NCBI RefSeq assembly: GCF_025149785.1
Contig: NZ_CP102277.1
Span: 1,984,001 to 2,048,000, forward strand
Source: Coprococcus comes ATCC 27758
GTDB lineage: Bacteria > Bacillota > Clostridia > Lachnospirales > Lachnospiraceae
Reading direction: 5' to 3'
Length of the DNA: 64,000 nt
Shown one piece after another: positions 35,781 through 46,688 of this stretch. Made by a program: the position numbers and the translations under genes. The notes under the pieces were generated by a model. It was not told the DNA's origin. It was given only the letters and a program-made list of their open reading frames with translations, and made no database searches. The first letter of the stretch is position 1. Every line of letters begins with the position of its first letter.

Positions 35781-35826
35781 TTAACAGGATTCTTATTTTT
35801 TTAACAGGATTCCTATTTTTTTAACA
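35781..35826. repeat. 20-bp tandem repeat downstream of serA
   Basis: Two copies of TTAACAGGATTCTTATTTTT (35781-35800, 35801-35820; one base differs, C for T) and a partial third, TTAACA. It lies beyond the serA terminator, in the GAPDH upstream region, and looks like slippage. Confidence 0.85.
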
Positions 35827-35856
35827 AAAAAGGATGCGCTTTTTCAAACGCACCCT
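35824..35856 (-). terminator. Terminator of the leuB-to-serA run
   Basis: On minus AGGGTGCG and CGCATCCT form a stem around TTTGAAAAAG, followed by TTTTTTG. It lies 10 bp after the serA stop. Confidence 0.85.
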
Positions 35857-35866
35857 CTGTCACTTT

Positions 35867-37027
35867 TTATGCAATTACTCTGACTTTCAGAACACCCTCG
35901 ATCATTTCCAGACCTTTTACCACGTCTTCTGCCACATCATTATCCACATCGATCATCGTATATGCATAGCTGCCACGGCTCTTATTCGTCATATCATCGA
36001 TATTGACATTATCCTTTGCCAGAAGCGCAGTAAACTGACCGATCATGTTCGGAATATTCCTGTGCAGGATTGTAATTCTTGTCTTATCTCTTACACCCAT
36101 ATCGCATGCCGGGAAGTTGACAGAATTACGGATATTTCCATTTTCCAGGAAATCCTTCAGCTCTTCTACTGCCATCTTTGCACAATTGTCTTCTGATTCA
36201 GCAGTTGACGCTCCCAGATGCGGAATGACAATCGCATGCTTCACTCCTGCGATCTCCGGTGTCGGAAAGTCAGTTACATAGCGTCCGACTTTTCCACCAA
36301 CAAGTGCATCCACAATGTCTTCACTGTTCACCAGTACATCTCTTGCAAAGTTCAGGATCACAACGCCCTCTTTCATCAGACTGATGGCATTCTTATTGAT
36401 CATACCCTTTGTATCTTCCAGTGCCGGTACATGGATTGTGATATAATCACACTCCTTGTAGATCTCATCTACATTCTTAGTGTGATGGATACTTCTTGAA
36501 AGTCTCCATGCAGAATCTACAGAAACATATGGATCATAGCCATACACTTCCATCCCAAGATGCGTAGCCGCATTGGCAACCAGGACACCGATTGCACCAA
36601 GACCGATCACACCAAGCTTCTTTCCCTGGATCTCACAGCCTGCAAATGCTTTTTTCGCTTTTTCTGCATCTTTTGCAATATTGCCATCCTCTTCGTTCTC
36701 CTGTACCCAGTTGATACCGCCAAGGATATCTCTGGATGCAAGCAGCATACCGGCGATCACCAACTCTTTTACACCATTGGCATTTGCCCCTGGTGTATTA
36801 AATACAACGATTCCCTGCTCCGCACATTTGTCCAGTGGAATATTATTTACACCGGCTCCGGCACGGGCAATCGCTTTTAAATCTTTATCAAATTCCAGTT
36901 CATGCATTCCGGCACTTCTTACAAGTACCGCATCTGCTCCTGCCATCTCACCGGCAGGCACATAGTCATCACTGAATTTCTCCAGTCCAACAGGAGAAAT
37001 CGGGTTTAGGCAAAAATATTTATACAT
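35867..37027 (-). CDS. serA: D-3-phosphoglycerate dehydrogenase
   Basis: A 386-residue NAD-dependent enzyme, first step of serine synthesis. Family sequence includes IARAGAGVNNIPLDKC, GKKLGVIGLGAIGVLVAN (NAD loop), DYITIHVPALEDT and, as the catalytic His region, IPHLGASTAESEDN. A C-terminal ACT domain (about 310-386, ending EGVLKVRVIA) suggests serine feedback. There is no long intervening domain, as in the shorter type II SerA. The ATG is at 37027, 1 nt after the serC stop codon at 37029, so the two are translationally coupled. Confidence 0.95.
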   Translation of the reverse strand: MYKYFCLNPISPVGLEKFSDDYVPAGEMAGADAVLVRSAGMHELEFDKDLKAIARAGAGVNNIPLDKCAEQGIVVFNTPGANANGVKELVIAGMLLASRDILGGINWVQENEEDGNIAKDAEKAKKAFAGCEIQGKKLGVIGLGAIGVLVANAATHLGMEVYGYDPYVSVDSAWRLSRSIHHTKNVDEIYKECDYITIHVPALEDTKGMINKNAISLMKEGVVILNFARDVLVNSEDIVDALVGGKVGRYVTDFPTPEIAGVKHAIVIPHLGASTAESEDNCAKMAVEELKDFLENGNIRNSVNFPACDMGVRDKTRITILHRNIPNMIGQFTALLAKDNVNIDDMTNKSRGSYAYTMIDVDNDVAEDVVKGLEMIEGVLKVRVIA

Positions 37028-37028
37028 A

Positions 37029-38111
37029 TTACAGATTCTCCTCCTCAAACTTCTTCATAAATGCAACCAGAGCTTCCACACCTTCGTATGGCATTGCGTT
37101 ATAAATACTTGCACGCATACCCCCAACAGTACGGTGTCCTTTCAGATTCTCAAGACCTGCTTCTTTTGCCTCTTTTACAAATTTGGCATCCAGCTCATCA
37201 CTGCCTGTCACAAATGGTACATTCATAAGAGAACGGTCTTTCTTTTCTACCGTACCTTTGAACAGTTTGCTCTGATCCAGGTAATCATAGAGCAGTTTGG
37301 CTTTCTTTTCGTTGCGTTCTTTCATAACTTCCAGTCCGCCCATCTTTTTGAGCCATTTAAATACCTTACCGCAGATATAGATTCCGTATGCCGGCGGTGT
37401 ATTGTAAAGAGAACCTGCGTCTGCATGTGTCTTGTATGTAAGCATAGTCGGTGTTCCAGGAAGTACATCCTCTGTAATCAGATCTTCACGGATGATCGCG
37501 ATAACAACACCCGCTGGTCCGATATTCTTCTGGACTCCGCCATAGATGAGACCATATTTTGTCACATCTACAGGCTCAGACAGGAAGCAGGATGATACAT
37601 CCGCTACCAGTGTCTTGCCTTTCGTGTTCGGAAGTTCCTTGAATTTGGTTCCGTAAATTGTATTATTTTCGCAGATATATACATAATCTGCATCTTCATC
37701 AACCGGCAGATCCGAACAGTCAGGAATGTACGAAAAGGTTTTATCCTCGGACGATGCGATCTTATTCACCTTTCCATATTTGGATGCCTCGGCAGCTGCC
37801 TTTTTAGCCCACTGCCCGGTAACAATATAATCCGCTACTTTATTCTTCATCAGATTCATTGGAATCATTGCAAACTGCTGGCTTGCGCCACCCTGAAGGA
37901 ACAGTACTTTGTAATTATCCGGGATTCCCATCAAATCACGAAGATCCTGTTCAGCGGTTTCAATGATTTCAGCAAAAGCTTTCGAGCGATGACTCATCTC
38001 CATAACGGACATTCCACATCCTTTGTAATCCAGCATCTCATCTGCTGCTTCTCGTAAAACTTCTTCCGGCAGTACTGCCGGTCCTGCTGAAAAATTGTAA
38101 ACTCGTTTCAT
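37029..38111 (-). CDS. serC: Phosphoserine aminotransferase
   Basis: A 360-residue PLP enzyme that makes 3-phosphoserine from 3-phosphohydroxypyruvate. It starts MKRVYNFSAGPAVLPEEVL, the family opening. The PLP lysine is in GLIYGGVQKNIGPAGV, and GGMRASIYNAMPYEGVEAL closes the sequence. It lies 47 bp downstream of ilvB and ends at serA, so branched-chain and serine genes share one run. No serB is present in the window. Confidence 0.96.
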   Translation of the reverse strand: MKRVYNFSAGPAVLPEEVLREAADEMLDYKGCGMSVMEMSHRSKAFAEIIETAEQDLRDLMGIPDNYKVLFLQGGASQQFAMIPMNLMKNKVADYIVTGQWAKKAAAEASKYGKVNKIASSEDKTFSYIPDCSDLPVDEDADYVYICENNTIYGTKFKELPNTKGKTLVADVSSCFLSEPVDVTKYGLIYGGVQKNIGPAGVVIAIIREDLITEDVLPGTPTMLTYKTHADAGSLYNTPPAYGIYICGKVFKWLKKMGGLEVMKERNEKKAKLLYDYLDQSKLFKGTVEKKDRSLMNVPFVTGSDELDAKFVKEAKEAGLENLKGHRTVGGMRASIYNAMPYEGVEALVAFMKKFEEENL

Positions 38112-38158
38112 ATTACTCCTCCATTCCTGCTCTGCGTATCTGTCGCTGCATATGTTTT

Positions 38159-39850
38159 TTAGTTTGTCTGCTGTTTTTCCTGCAGATCCTTCTCGTCAAA
38201 AGCTTCACTGATCGGAGCACCCGGAGCAACCATCGGCCATACCTTGTCATCGCTGTCGATCTGGCAGTCAATCACCACCGGACCGCCTGCATTTAAAGCA
38301 AACTTAAATGCATCTGCGAATTCTTCTCTGGTCGTAGCTCTTACCGCTTTCGCCCCCATCGCTTCTGCGAGTTTCACAAAATCTACTGCATCATTCAGAA
38401 CAGTTGCTGAATAGCGCTGTCCGTAAAACAGATTCTGCCACTGTCTTACCATACCAAGCACATGGTTGTTCACTACAACCTGGATAATTGGAATGTTATA
38501 ACGCGCCGCTGTTGCAACTTCATTCATATTCATACGGAAGCATCCGTCTCCGGCGATATTGACTACCGTCTTCTCCGGTCTTCCCATCTTGGCTCCGATT
38601 GCAGCTCCAAGACCGTATCCCATGGTTCCAAGACCACCTGACGTAAGCAGTGTTCTCGGTTTTGTGAATTTATAATACTGCGCTGCCCACATCTGATGTT
38701 GTCCAACTTCTGTGACGATGATCGCATCACCTTCTGTCTGTTTGTAAATCTCTTCGATCACATACGGACCGGTCAGACTTTCCGGATGATAGGCAAGCGG
38801 GTATTTTGCTTTATATTCCTGGATCTTTTTGATCCATTCGGTGTGTTCCTGCTGTGGCAGTTTTTCATTAACTGCCGCAAGCACTTCTTTGATATCTCCA
38901 ACCACACCTTCATCGATAATGACATTCTTGTTCATCTCTGCCACATCAATATCAAACTGGAGAATTTTTGCATTACTTGCAAATTTATTTGGATTACCTG
39001 TGACACGGTCGGAGAATCTTGCACCGACTACGATCAGAAGATCGCTTTCACTGACTCCAAAGTTCGATGTCTTGGTACCATGCATACCAAGCATTCCTGT
39101 ATAAAGTTCATCAGTTCCCGGAAATGCACCTTTTCCCATCAGGGAATCACATACCGGACACTGTACCTTGTCTACGAATGCACGGAGTTCTTCACTTGCA
39201 TCAGATAATATAGCTCCGCCTCCGACGAATACAAACGGACGCTTTGCTTCTTCGATCATCTCTACTGCCTTGTCAATATCTTCCATGCAGATTTCTTTTT
39301 TGTATTTTACGATTGGCTGGATTTTGACAGGCTCATACTCTGCTTTATTGCCTGTCACATCTTTCGGGATATCGATCAGCACCGGTCCCGGTCTTCCGGA
39401 CTGTGCGATCTCAAACGCCTTGCGGATCGTCTTTGCAAGATCATTGACATTCTTCACAATAAAATTATACTTTGTGATCGGCATCGTAATACCGGTAATG
39501 TCAATTTCCTGGAAGCTGTCTTTTCCAAGAAGCGGTACCCCTACATTACAGGTGATCGCAACGATCGGAATAGAATCCATAAATGCGGTCGCGATTCCTG
39601 TTACGAGATTTGTTGCTCCAGGTCCACTGGTTGCAAAACACACCCCAACCTTACCAGTGGCACGCGCATATCCGTCTGCCGCATGAGAAGCTCCCTGCTC
39701 ATGCGATGTAAGGATATGTCTGATTTCATTACTATGCTTATATAATTCATCATATACATTTAAAATTGCACCGCCCGGATATCCGAATACGGTATCCACG
39801 CCTTGCTCTTTTAAACACTCTATCAGTATTTCTGCACCATTTAACTGCAT
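38159..39850 (-). CDS. ilvB: Acetolactate synthase, large subunit
   Basis: A 563-residue ThDP enzyme, first common step of valine and leucine synthesis. The catalytic Glu is in LTSHEQGASHAADGYARA, and the ThDP motif reads GDGCFRMNMNEVATAARYN. FAD-type central domain sequence is present (QEIDITGITMPITKYN). The start is ATG 39850 with AAGGGGA upstream, 28 bp after ilvD; the longer reading into ilvD is rejected. No small regulatory subunit (ilvN/ilvH) lies next to it here. The quinone-type pyruvate oxidases are less likely, given the neighbours. Confidence 0.93.
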   Translation of the reverse strand: MQLNGAEILIECLKEQGVDTVFGYPGGAILNVYDELYKHSNEIRHILTSHEQGASHAADGYARATGKVGVCFATSGPGATNLVTGIATAFMDSIPIVAITCNVGVPLLGKDSFQEIDITGITMPITKYNFIVKNVNDLAKTIRKAFEIAQSGRPGPVLIDIPKDVTGNKAEYEPVKIQPIVKYKKEICMEDIDKAVEMIEEAKRPFVFVGGGAILSDASEELRAFVDKVQCPVCDSLMGKGAFPGTDELYTGMLGMHGTKTSNFGVSESDLLIVVGARFSDRVTGNPNKFASNAKILQFDIDVAEMNKNVIIDEGVVGDIKEVLAAVNEKLPQQEHTEWIKKIQEYKAKYPLAYHPESLTGPYVIEEIYKQTEGDAIIVTEVGQHQMWAAQYYKFTKPRTLLTSGGLGTMGYGLGAAIGAKMGRPEKTVVNIAGDGCFRMNMNEVATAARYNIPIIQVVVNNHVLGMVRQWQNLFYGQRYSATVLNDAVDFVKLAEAMGAKAVRATTREEFADAFKFALNAGGPVVIDCQIDSDDKVWPMVAPGAPISEAFDEKDLQEKQQTN

Positions 39851-39878
39851 TGTACATTCCCCTTGTCCAGATTTTATT

Positions 39879-41549
39879 TTATTTGTGTGGAACTTCCAGA
39901 ACTGCTCCACGGTTTCCTGAAGTTACCATTGCTGCATATCTTGCAAGATATCCTGTTGTAACTTCCGGTTCTCTTGGCTGCCATTTTTCTTTTCTTCTTG
40001 CAAGTTCTTCATCTGAAATTCTTGCATTTAATTTCAGGTTCGGGATATCGATCTCGATGATATCGCCTTCCTCGATCAATGCTACCGGACCACCGACTGC
40101 CGCTTCCGGTGATACATGTCCGATAGAAGCTCCACGGGATGCACCGCTGAAACGGCCGTCTGTAATAAGTGCTACCGATGAACCAAGTCCCATACCTGCG
40201 ATTGCAGAAGTTGGATTCAGCATTTCCGGCATACCAGGACCACCCTTTGGTCCGACGTAACGGATAACTACAACATCTCCCGGATGGATATCTCCGCCTT
40301 TAATTGCCTTGATCGCATCATCTTCACATTCAAATACTCTTGCAGGTCCTTCATGTACCAGCATTTCCGGTACAACTGCAGAACGTTTTACAACACTGCC
40401 GTCCGGTGCGATATTACCTTTGAGGACTGCAAGTCCACCCGTCTGGCTGTATGGATTGTCGATCGGACGGATTACTTCCGGATTTTTGTTTTCGCATCCT
40501 GCGATATTTTCTCCAACTGTCTTTCCGGTTACTGTCATGCAGTCTGTGTAAAGAAGACCTTTCTTATTCAGCTCGTTCATAACAGCATATACACCACCTG
40601 CTTCATTCAAGTCTTCCATATATGTCGGACCTGCCGGTGCAAGGTGACAGAGGTTCGGAGTCTTTTCGCTGATTCCATTTGCAAAATCAATCTCAAAATC
40701 CATACCAATCTCATGTGCGATCGCCGGAAGGTGAAGCATACTGTTGGTTGAGCATCCAAGTGCCATATCAACAGTAAGGGCATTTAAGATGGCTTCTTTT
40801 GTCATAATGTCTCTCGGACGGATATTTCTTCTGTACATTTCCATTACCTGCATACCTGCATGTTTTGCAAGACGGATTCTTTCTGAATATACAGCCGGAA
40901 TTGTTCCATTTCCCTGAAGCCCCATACCAAGTACTTCTGTCAGACAGTTCATGCTGTTAGCTGTATACATTCCGGAGCAGGATCCGCAGGTAGGACATAC
41001 TTTATTTTCAAATTCACATACATCACATTCGTCCATTGTTCCTGCTGCGTAGGATCCAACTGCCTCGAACATGCTGGAAAGACTTCTCTTCTGTCCTTTT
41101 ACATGTCCCGCAAGCATTGGTCCGCCACTGACGAACACTGTAGGTACATTAATACGGGCTGCTGCCATCAAAAGTCCAGGTACATTCTTGTCGCAGTTCG
41201 GGATCATAACAAGGGCATCAAACTGATGCGCCATTGCCATTGCTTCTGTCGAATCTGCGATCAGATCTCTCGTTACCAGAGAATACTTCATACCGATGTG
41301 TCCCATTGCAATACCGTCACAGACTGCGATCGCCGGGAACATGATCGGTGTTCCACCTGCCATGGCAACTCCCATCTTTACTGCATTTGCAATTTTATCC
41401 AGGTTCATATGTCCCGGAACGATTTCGTTATAAGAACATACGATTCCGACAAGCGGTCTCTCCAGTTCTTCTTTTGTAAGACCAAGCGCATTGAACAATG
41501 ATCTGTGCGGCGCCTGCTGCATACCTGTTTTTACATTATCACTTCTCAT
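39879..41549 (-). CDS. ilvD: Dihydroxy-acid dehydratase
   Basis: A 556-residue Fe-S dehydratase, third step of Val/Ile synthesis. The cluster cysteines lie in [10 protein letters not shown], and in the [16 protein letters not shown] segment. Substrate/metal-site sequence includes [21 protein letters not shown] and near the end [16 protein letters not shown]. Full length. It sits between leuB and ilvB, the expected pathway company. GGAGGA precedes the ATG. Confidence 0.96.
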   Translation of the reverse strand: MRSDNVKTGMQQAPHRSLFNALGLTKEELERPLVGIVCSYNEIVPGHMNLDKIANAVKMGVAMAGGTPIMFPAIAVCDGIAMGHIGMKYSLVTRDLIADSTEAMAMAHQFDALVMIPNCDKNVPGLLMAAARINVPTVFVSGGPMLAGHVKGQKRSLSSMFEAVGSYAAGTMDECDVCEFENKVCPTCGSCSGMYTANSMNCLTEVLGMGLQGNGTIPAVYSERIRLAKHAGMQVMEMYRRNIRPRDIMTKEAILNALTVDMALGCSTNSMLHLPAIAHEIGMDFEIDFANGISEKTPNLCHLAPAGPTYMEDLNEAGGVYAVMNELNKKGLLYTDCMTVTGKTVGENIAGCENKNPEVIRPIDNPYSQTGGLAVLKGNIAPDGSVVKRSAVVPEMLVHEGPARVFECEDDAIKAIKGGDIHPGDVVVIRYVGPKGGPGMPEMLNPTSAIAGMGLGSSVALITDGRFSGASRGASIGHVSPEAAVGGPVALIEEGDIIEIDIPNLKLNARISDEELARRKEKWQPREPEVTTGYLARYAAMVTSGNRGAVLEVPHK

Positions 41550-41588
41550 GATTTTATAATCCTCCTGTAACTTTTGGCTCTATTCTAT

Positions 41589-41635
41589 TACAGTTCCGTC
41601 CTGCTTCTCTTTCCCCATAGCAGTACGGAACTGTA
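41589..41635 (-). other. Stable intergenic hairpin between leuB and ilvD
   Basis: On minus TACAGTTCCGT/ACGGAACTGTA (11 bp perfect) continues inward as CTGCT/AGCAG across one mismatch, leaving a purine-rich loop. No T-run follows, so it is probably a processing or mRNA-stability structure rather than a terminator. Confidence 0.6.
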
Positions 41636-41652
41636 TCTTTCCCAATCCTTGA

Positions 41653-42738
41653 CTATCGAATTCTTTCGCAGATCAGATCTCCCATCCGGGCTGTTCCAAC
41701 CTTTGTACATCCGTCTGACATAATATCCCCGGTTCTGTATCCATCTTTTAACACCTGGGAAACTGCTGCTTCAATCGCATCTGCTGCTTTATCCTGATCC
41801 AGGCTGAAACGAAGCATCATTGCTGCTGAAAGAATTGTTGCTATCGGGTTTGCAATTCCCTGTCCTGCTATATCCGGTGCCGAACCGCCACTTGGTTCAT
41901 ACAATCCGAACCTGGTTTCATTCAGACTTGCACTTGCCAGCATTCCGATCGAACCGGTTACCATGCTTGCTTCATCAGAAAGGATGTCTCCGAACATATT
42001 CTCTGTAAGAATGACATCAAACTGCTTCGGATCTTTTACAAGCTGCATTGCACAGTTGTCAACCAGCATATGCTCCAGTGTAACTTCCGGATAATCTTTC
42101 GCAACTTCTTCTACTACTTTTCTCCAGAGTCTTGAAGAATCCAGTACATTCGCCTTATCGACGCTTGTCACTTTCTTTCTTCTCTTCATTGCAATGTCAA
42201 ACGCGCGGATCGCAATCCTGCGGATCTCATCCTCATTATAGGTAAGTGAATCGAATGCAGTCAGCACACCATCCACTTCTTCTGTCTTCCTCTCTCCAAA
42301 ATAAAGACCGCCTGTCAGTTCACGCATAATCATCAGATCAAATCCGCCTTCTGTAATCTCTTCTTTCAGAGGACATGCACCCTTCAGTTCATTATACAAA
42401 ACCGCCGGACGCAGATTTGCGAACAGGTTCAGTTCTTTTCTGATCTTCAGAAGACCGGCCTCCGGTCTCTTTGACGGTTCCAGCTTATACCACGGGGAAG
42501 TCTTTGCATCTCCTCCAATGGATCCCATCAGTACGGCATCACATGCTTTTGCTTTTGCTACCGTCTCATCTGTAAGCGGGACTCCATGTACATCAATGGA
42601 TGCGCCCCCAAGAAGCAGCTGTTCATAAGAACAGTCAAATCCGTATACCTCTCCTGCTTTATCAAGAACTTTCATCGCTTCCGTTACAATCTCCGGACCG
42701 ATTCCGTCACCTTTAATTACTCCGATTTTCAGGCTCAT
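41653..42738 (-). CDS. leuB: 3-isopropylmalate dehydrogenase
   Basis: A 361-residue NAD-dependent enzyme of leucine synthesis. It starts [40 protein letters not shown], the substrate arginines in [14 protein letters not shown] and [13 protein letters not shown], and [20 protein letters not shown] (metal aspartates) are conserved. [19 protein letters not shown] follows. ATG 42738 is favoured over 42747, since the AGGGA ribosome site would abut the latter. It is first in the leuB-ilvD-ilvB-serC-serA run. Confidence 0.95.
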   Translation of the reverse strand: MSLKIGVIKGDGIGPEIVTEAMKVLDKAGEVYGFDCSYEQLLLGGASIDVHGVPLTDETVAKAKACDAVLMGSIGGDAKTSPWYKLEPSKRPEAGLLKIRKELNLFANLRPAVLYNELKGACPLKEEITEGGFDLMIMRELTGGLYFGERKTEEVDGVLTAFDSLTYNEDEIRRIAIRAFDIAMKRRKKVTSVDKANVLDSSRLWRKVVEEVAKDYPEVTLEHMLVDNCAMQLVKDPKQFDVILTENMFGDILSDEASMVTGSIGMLASASLNETRFGLYEPSGGSAPDIAGQGIANPIATILSAAMMLRFSLDQDKAADAIEAAVSQVLKDGYRTGDIMSDGCTKVGTARMGDLICERIR

Positions 42739-42807
42739 CTTTGTCATTCCCTTCTATGTATCTGTGATTTTTGTACCATTTTTCGTTCCAAAAATCTGTT
42801 AAACACT

Positions 42808-42836
42808 ATAATACCGTATTTTTCGTCAGGTTTCAA
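42808..42836 (-). promoter_or_regulatory. leuB promoter
   Basis: On minus TTGAAA (42831-42836), 17-bp spacer, TATTAT (42808-42813). No T-box or leucine-leader peptide is seen in the 70-nt leader. It probably serves leuB through serA. Confidence 0.8.
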
Positions 42837-42850
42837 CCCTTTAATCTGTA

Positions 42851-42879
42851 AAAGTATAAAAATCCAGAGTGAACTCTGT
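42851..42879 (-). terminator. Terminator after the NhaC-type antiporter gene
   Basis: On minus CAGAG-TTCA-CTCTG then GATTTTTATACTTTT. Short stem, good T-rich tail. Confidence 0.6.
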
Positions 42880-42880
42880 T

Positions 42881-44197
42881 TTATTTTCCTGTTTTCTGTG
42901 GAATCACAAAGATAAAGATCAGCGAACTGACAAACAGCATTCCCGGATAAAAAAGCTTCGGAATGATCTGAAATGCAGAAATCTCACCGCCGAGCTCATG
43001 CACTGCCGAAATTGCCACCAGCATCTGCGCACCATACGGGATCACCCCCTGTGAAATACAGGAAAAAGTATCCAGAAGGGAAGCCGTCTTTCTCGGTGTG
43101 ATCTGATAATCGTCTGCCATTTCCTTTGCAATTGGATTAGCCATCACAATTGCTACGGTATTGTTCGCTGTTGCCACATCCAGGAGCGCTACCAAAATAC
43201 CAACACCCAGCTGACCACTTTTCGATCCCTTAAAGACACGGTGGATCACATCCAGCAATACATCAAAGCCACCATTTTCCCGGATCAGCGCACACATTGC
43301 AGCAACCAGCACCGCCACCATACAGGTTTCAAACATCCCGGATACACCTGAGCCCATGGCAGCAAGCATTTCATACGGTGTTACCTGCCCCATTGCAAGC
43401 ATGATCACCGCACCGGACACAATTCCTGTCAAAAGTACCAGAAAGACGTTGAACCCTGCGATCCCGCCGACCAGCACCAGCACATACGGAATGATCTGCG
43501 TCAGATTGTATTCGTGCGTAACTGCCGTTCCGATCTCTGCCCGGAAAGAGCTGATCAGGATCAGAACCAACGATACGATCGCCGCCGGAAGTGCGATCCA
43601 AAAATTTTCCCGGAATTTATCTTTCATCTCACATCCCTGCCCGTTGCAGGCAGCAATTGTTGTATCTGATATGAAAGAAAGATTGTCCCCGAACATGGAG
43701 CCTCCCATCACCGATGCCACGCAAAGTGCCAGGGAAAAACCGGACGTCTGCGAAACTGCCGCCGCAATCGGAGTCAGAAGGGTGATCGTCCCAACCGAAG
43801 TTCCCATTGCTGTTGAAACAAAACATGCAACCACAAACAGAACGGCAACCGCAAACCGTGCCGGGATGATCGATAGCATAAAATACGCCACACTCTCTGC
43901 ACTGCTTCTTCCAACCACTCCCACAAAAGTTCCCGCCGTCAGGAAAATCAGCAGCATTGTGATAATATTCTTATCTCCGATTCCCCGTCCCATGATCTCC
44001 AGCTTCTCATCAAAGCCAACCTTTCTGTTCTGCAGACACGCGACCAGGAGTGCCGCCAGAAACGCCACTACGATCGGTACATTATAAAACCCCATTGGAA
44101 TTTTCATTATGTATTCAAATAAAATACCCAGTCCCAGATAAAATACCAGAAATACACCGACCGGCAAAAGTGATGCACTTTTTCTTCTTTTTTCCAT
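42881..44197 (-). CDS. NhaC family Na+/H+ antiporter
   Basis: A 438-residue polytopic membrane protein with about eleven hydrophobic segments. NhaC-family sequence includes FVSTAMGTSVGTITLLTPIA, GGSMFGDNLSFISDTTIAA (the conserved GD-SDT block) and LLDVATANNTVAIVMANP, then LDTFSCISQGVIPYG. It probably exchanges protons for sodium, but close relatives move other ions or amino-acid/malate pairs, so the substrate is tentative. ATG 44197 has GAGAGGT 6 nt upstream; the ATG five codons earlier has none. It is read alone and lies between glgP and leuB. Confidence 0.87.
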   Translation of the reverse strand: MEKRRKSASLLPVGVFLVFYLGLGILFEYIMKIPMGFYNVPIVVAFLAALLVACLQNRKVGFDEKLEIMGRGIGDKNIITMLLIFLTAGTFVGVVGRSSAESVAYFMLSIIPARFAVAVLFVVACFVSTAMGTSVGTITLLTPIAAAVSQTSGFSLALCVASVMGGSMFGDNLSFISDTTIAACNGQGCEMKDKFRENFWIALPAAIVSLVLILISSFRAEIGTAVTHEYNLTQIIPYVLVLVGGIAGFNVFLVLLTGIVSGAVIMLAMGQVTPYEMLAAMGSGVSGMFETCMVAVLVAAMCALIRENGGFDVLLDVIHRVFKGSKSGQLGVGILVALLDVATANNTVAIVMANPIAKEMADDYQITPRKTASLLDTFSCISQGVIPYGAQMLVAISAVHELGGEISAFQIIPKLFYPGMLFVSSLIFIFVIPQKTGK

Positions 44198-44370
44198 ATA
44201 TTTACCTCTCATCTGCTTCTATTGCTTCCCGGATCTTCCCAAAAACTTTTCCATATCCGGAAAACAAACAGCAATATTTCTCCTTATCATAGCATATTCT
44301 TCTCTTTTCCCGCAATAAGGGAAATACAGAAAGTTCCCGCACAAACCGTATAAAAATACACTTTTGCACA

Positions 44371-44418
44371 AAAAACAGAAGTCTGTCTCTGTTTTTTCAG
44401 GACAGACTTCTGTTTTTT
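44371..44418 (-). terminator. glgP operon terminator
   Basis: A 17-bp perfect stem (ACAGAAGTCTGTC core) around a 13-nt loop, then TTTTTTG on minus. It lies 12 bp after the glgP stop and is also symmetric enough to act on plus. Confidence 0.88.
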
Positions 44419-44429
44419 ACATATACATT

Positions 44430-46688
44430 TTACAGATGCCAGATGTCTCTGTTGTATTCAGCAATGGTTCTGTCAGATGAGAAATATCCTGCTTTTGCGA
44501 TATTCACAACCATCTTCTTTGCCCATGCCATGCGGTCTTCATAATCTGCGTAAGCCTGTTCTTTCTTCTGGATATAATCTTTCACATCAAGAAGTGTCAT
44601 GAACCAGTCTTTACGGATCAGTTCTGCATGCAGTTCAAGAAGCAGGTATTTATCTCCGATACGGAGAAGTTCCGGGCTGATGATAAAGTCTACCAGTCTG
44701 CGGATCTCTTCATCATTGATATAGTAATCAACTGCATTATAATCCATCTTGCGGTAATGCTCGATAACCTGTTCACTGGATTCTCCGAAGATGTAGATAT
44801 TTTCATCCCCTACAAACTGATGGATTTCTACGTTGGCTCCATCTTCTGTTCCCATTGTCACAGCCCCGTTCAGCATGAATTTCATGTTACCTGTTCCACT
44901 TGCTTCTTTGGATGCAAGAGAAATCTGTTCAGAAATATCACAGGACGGGATCAGCTTTTCTGCCAGTGTCACGTTGTAGTTTTCTACCATAACCACTTTC
45001 AGATACGGTGCGACTTCCGGATCATTATCAATCAGCTCCTGCAGGCAGAGGATCAGATGAATGATATCCTTTGCAATAATATAAGCCGGTGCAGCCTTGG
45101 CTCCAAAGATTACCGTGATCGGAGTCTCCGGTTTCTTTCCGCTCTTGATCTCCAGATATTTATAGATCACATATAATGCATTCATCTGCTGACGCTTGTA
45201 TTCATGCAGACGTTTTACCTGAATATCAAAAATTGAATTTGGATTGATTTCCAGTCCCTGTGTTTCTTTTAAGTAAGCTGCCAGATCCTCTTTCTTTTTC
45301 TGTTTTACTACAAGAAGGCTCTTTAAGGTTTCCTCATCATTTACATAATCAAGCAGTTTTTCAAGCTTTGTTGCATCTTTTCGGTAATCCGGTCCGATCT
45401 TCTCATCCAGCCATGCAGTCAGTTCATGGTTGCAGTGCAGCAACCATCTTCTGAACGTAATACCATTAGTCTTGTTGTTGAATTTCTGTGGGTAAATGTC
45501 ATAGAACGGTTTCAGTTCTTCATTTTTCAGGATCTCTGTATGAAGATACGCAACTCCGTTGACACTGTATCCATAATGGATGTCCATATGAGCCATGTGT
45601 ACACGATTCTGGTCATCGATAATATGGACTCTCGGATCTTTATATCTTCCCTTAATTCTTGCATCCAGATCACGGATGATCGGAACGATCTGCGGTGCAA
45701 CCTGCTCCAGATAATCAACCGGCCATTTTTCCAGTGCTTCTGCGAGGATGGTGTGATTGGTATATGCGCAGGTCTTCTGTACGATCTCAATCGCCTCATT
45801 GAAGTCGATCTGTTTCTGAACAAGAAGACGGATCAGCTCCGGAATAATCATAGAAGGATGTGTATCATTGATCTGGATCGCCACATGCTCATGAAGCTTT
45901 CTGAGATCATATCCCTTTTCTTCACACTCGCGGATGATATACTGTGCTGCATTGGAAACCATAAAATACTGCTGATAAATACGGAGCAGATTTCCTGCCT
46001 TGTCGCTGTCATCCGGATAGAGGAACAGCGTCAGGTTCTCACGGATATCGTTCTTATCAAAATTGATTCCGTTTCCAACGATTGCATCATTTACCGTCTC
46101 TACATCAAAAAGATGAAGTTTGTTGCTTCCGCCTTCGTATCCGGTTACATCAATATCATACAGATGGGAACGAAGACTGAAATCCTTGAACGGGACTTCA
46201 AATGAAATACCGGTATCATTGAGCCAGCTGTCTTTTTCAATCCACGGATTCTTCTGTTCATCCTGTTTGTGGTCGGTAAATACCTGTTTGAACAGACCCA
46301 TATGATAGTTCAGCCCGATTCCGTCTCCCGGAAGTCCGAGTGTTGCAATGGAATCCAGGAAGCAGGCTGCCAATCGTCCAAGTCCACCATTTCCAAGAGA
46401 CGGTTCCGGTTCAACTTCTTCGATCTCTGCAAGATTTTTCCCGTGCTTTTTCAGCACCTCTGCTGTCTCATCATAAATTCCAAGGTTGATCAGGTTGTTG
46501 GATAAAAGCTTTCCGATCAGGAATTCTGCGGAAATATAATAGAGTTTTCTCTTTCCTTCGTTCTTCGGTCCTTCTTTGATCCGTTCCTTTGTCAGTGTAA
46601 GCAGCGCATAATATACCTGTTCATTCGTTGCCTGTTCAAGTCCTGTCTGGAATTTCTCCTGTAAAATCTCTGTCAGTCTTGCTTCCAT
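44430..46688 (-). CDS. glgP: Glycogen/maltodextrin phosphorylase
   Basis: A 752-residue PLP phosphorylase that releases glucose-1-phosphate from alpha-1,4 glucans. The PLP-lysine region is [17 protein letters not shown], followed by [12 protein letters not shown]. Also conserved are [19 protein letters not shown] and [16 protein letters not shown]. At 752 residues it is shorter than enterobacterial MalP (about 800). Its start overlaps the lacI-type gene by 16 bp, with GGAGGT placed inside that gene, so the regulator and enzyme are co-translated. Substrate is probably shorter maltodextrins, since MalQ is in the same operon. Confidence 0.94.
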   Translation of the reverse strand: MEARLTEILQEKFQTGLEQATNEQVYYALLTLTKERIKEGPKNEGKRKLYYISAEFLIGKLLSNNLINLGIYDETAEVLKKHGKNLAEIEEVEPEPSLGNGGLGRLAACFLDSIATLGLPGDGIGLNYHMGLFKQVFTDHKQDEQKNPWIEKDSWLNDTGISFEVPFKDFSLRSHLYDIDVTGYEGGSNKLHLFDVETVNDAIVGNGINFDKNDIRENLTLFLYPDDSDKAGNLLRIYQQYFMVSNAAQYIIRECEEKGYDLRKLHEHVAIQINDTHPSMIIPELIRLLVQKQIDFNEAIEIVQKTCAYTNHTILAEALEKWPVDYLEQVAPQIVPIIRDLDARIKGRYKDPRVHIIDDQNRVHMAHMDIHYGYSVNGVAYLHTEILKNEELKPFYDIYPQKFNNKTNGITFRRWLLHCNHELTAWLDEKIGPDYRKDATKLEKLLDYVNDEETLKSLLVVKQKKKEDLAAYLKETQGLEINPNSIFDIQVKRLHEYKRQQMNALYVIYKYLEIKSGKKPETPITVIFGAKAAPAYIIAKDIIHLILCLQELIDNDPEVAPYLKVVMVENYNVTLAEKLIPSCDISEQISLASKEASGTGNMKFMLNGAVTMGTEDGANVEIHQFVGDENIYIFGESSEQVIEHYRKMDYNAVDYYINDEEIRRLVDFIISPELLRIGDKYLLLELHAELIRKDWFMTLLDVKDYIQKKEQAYADYEDRMAWAKKMVVNIAKAGYFSSDRTIAEYNRDIWHL

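Noticed and set aside
43356-44087. 243-codon open frame on plus
   Set aside because: Antisense to the NhaC-type gene, which has clear membrane and family motifs.
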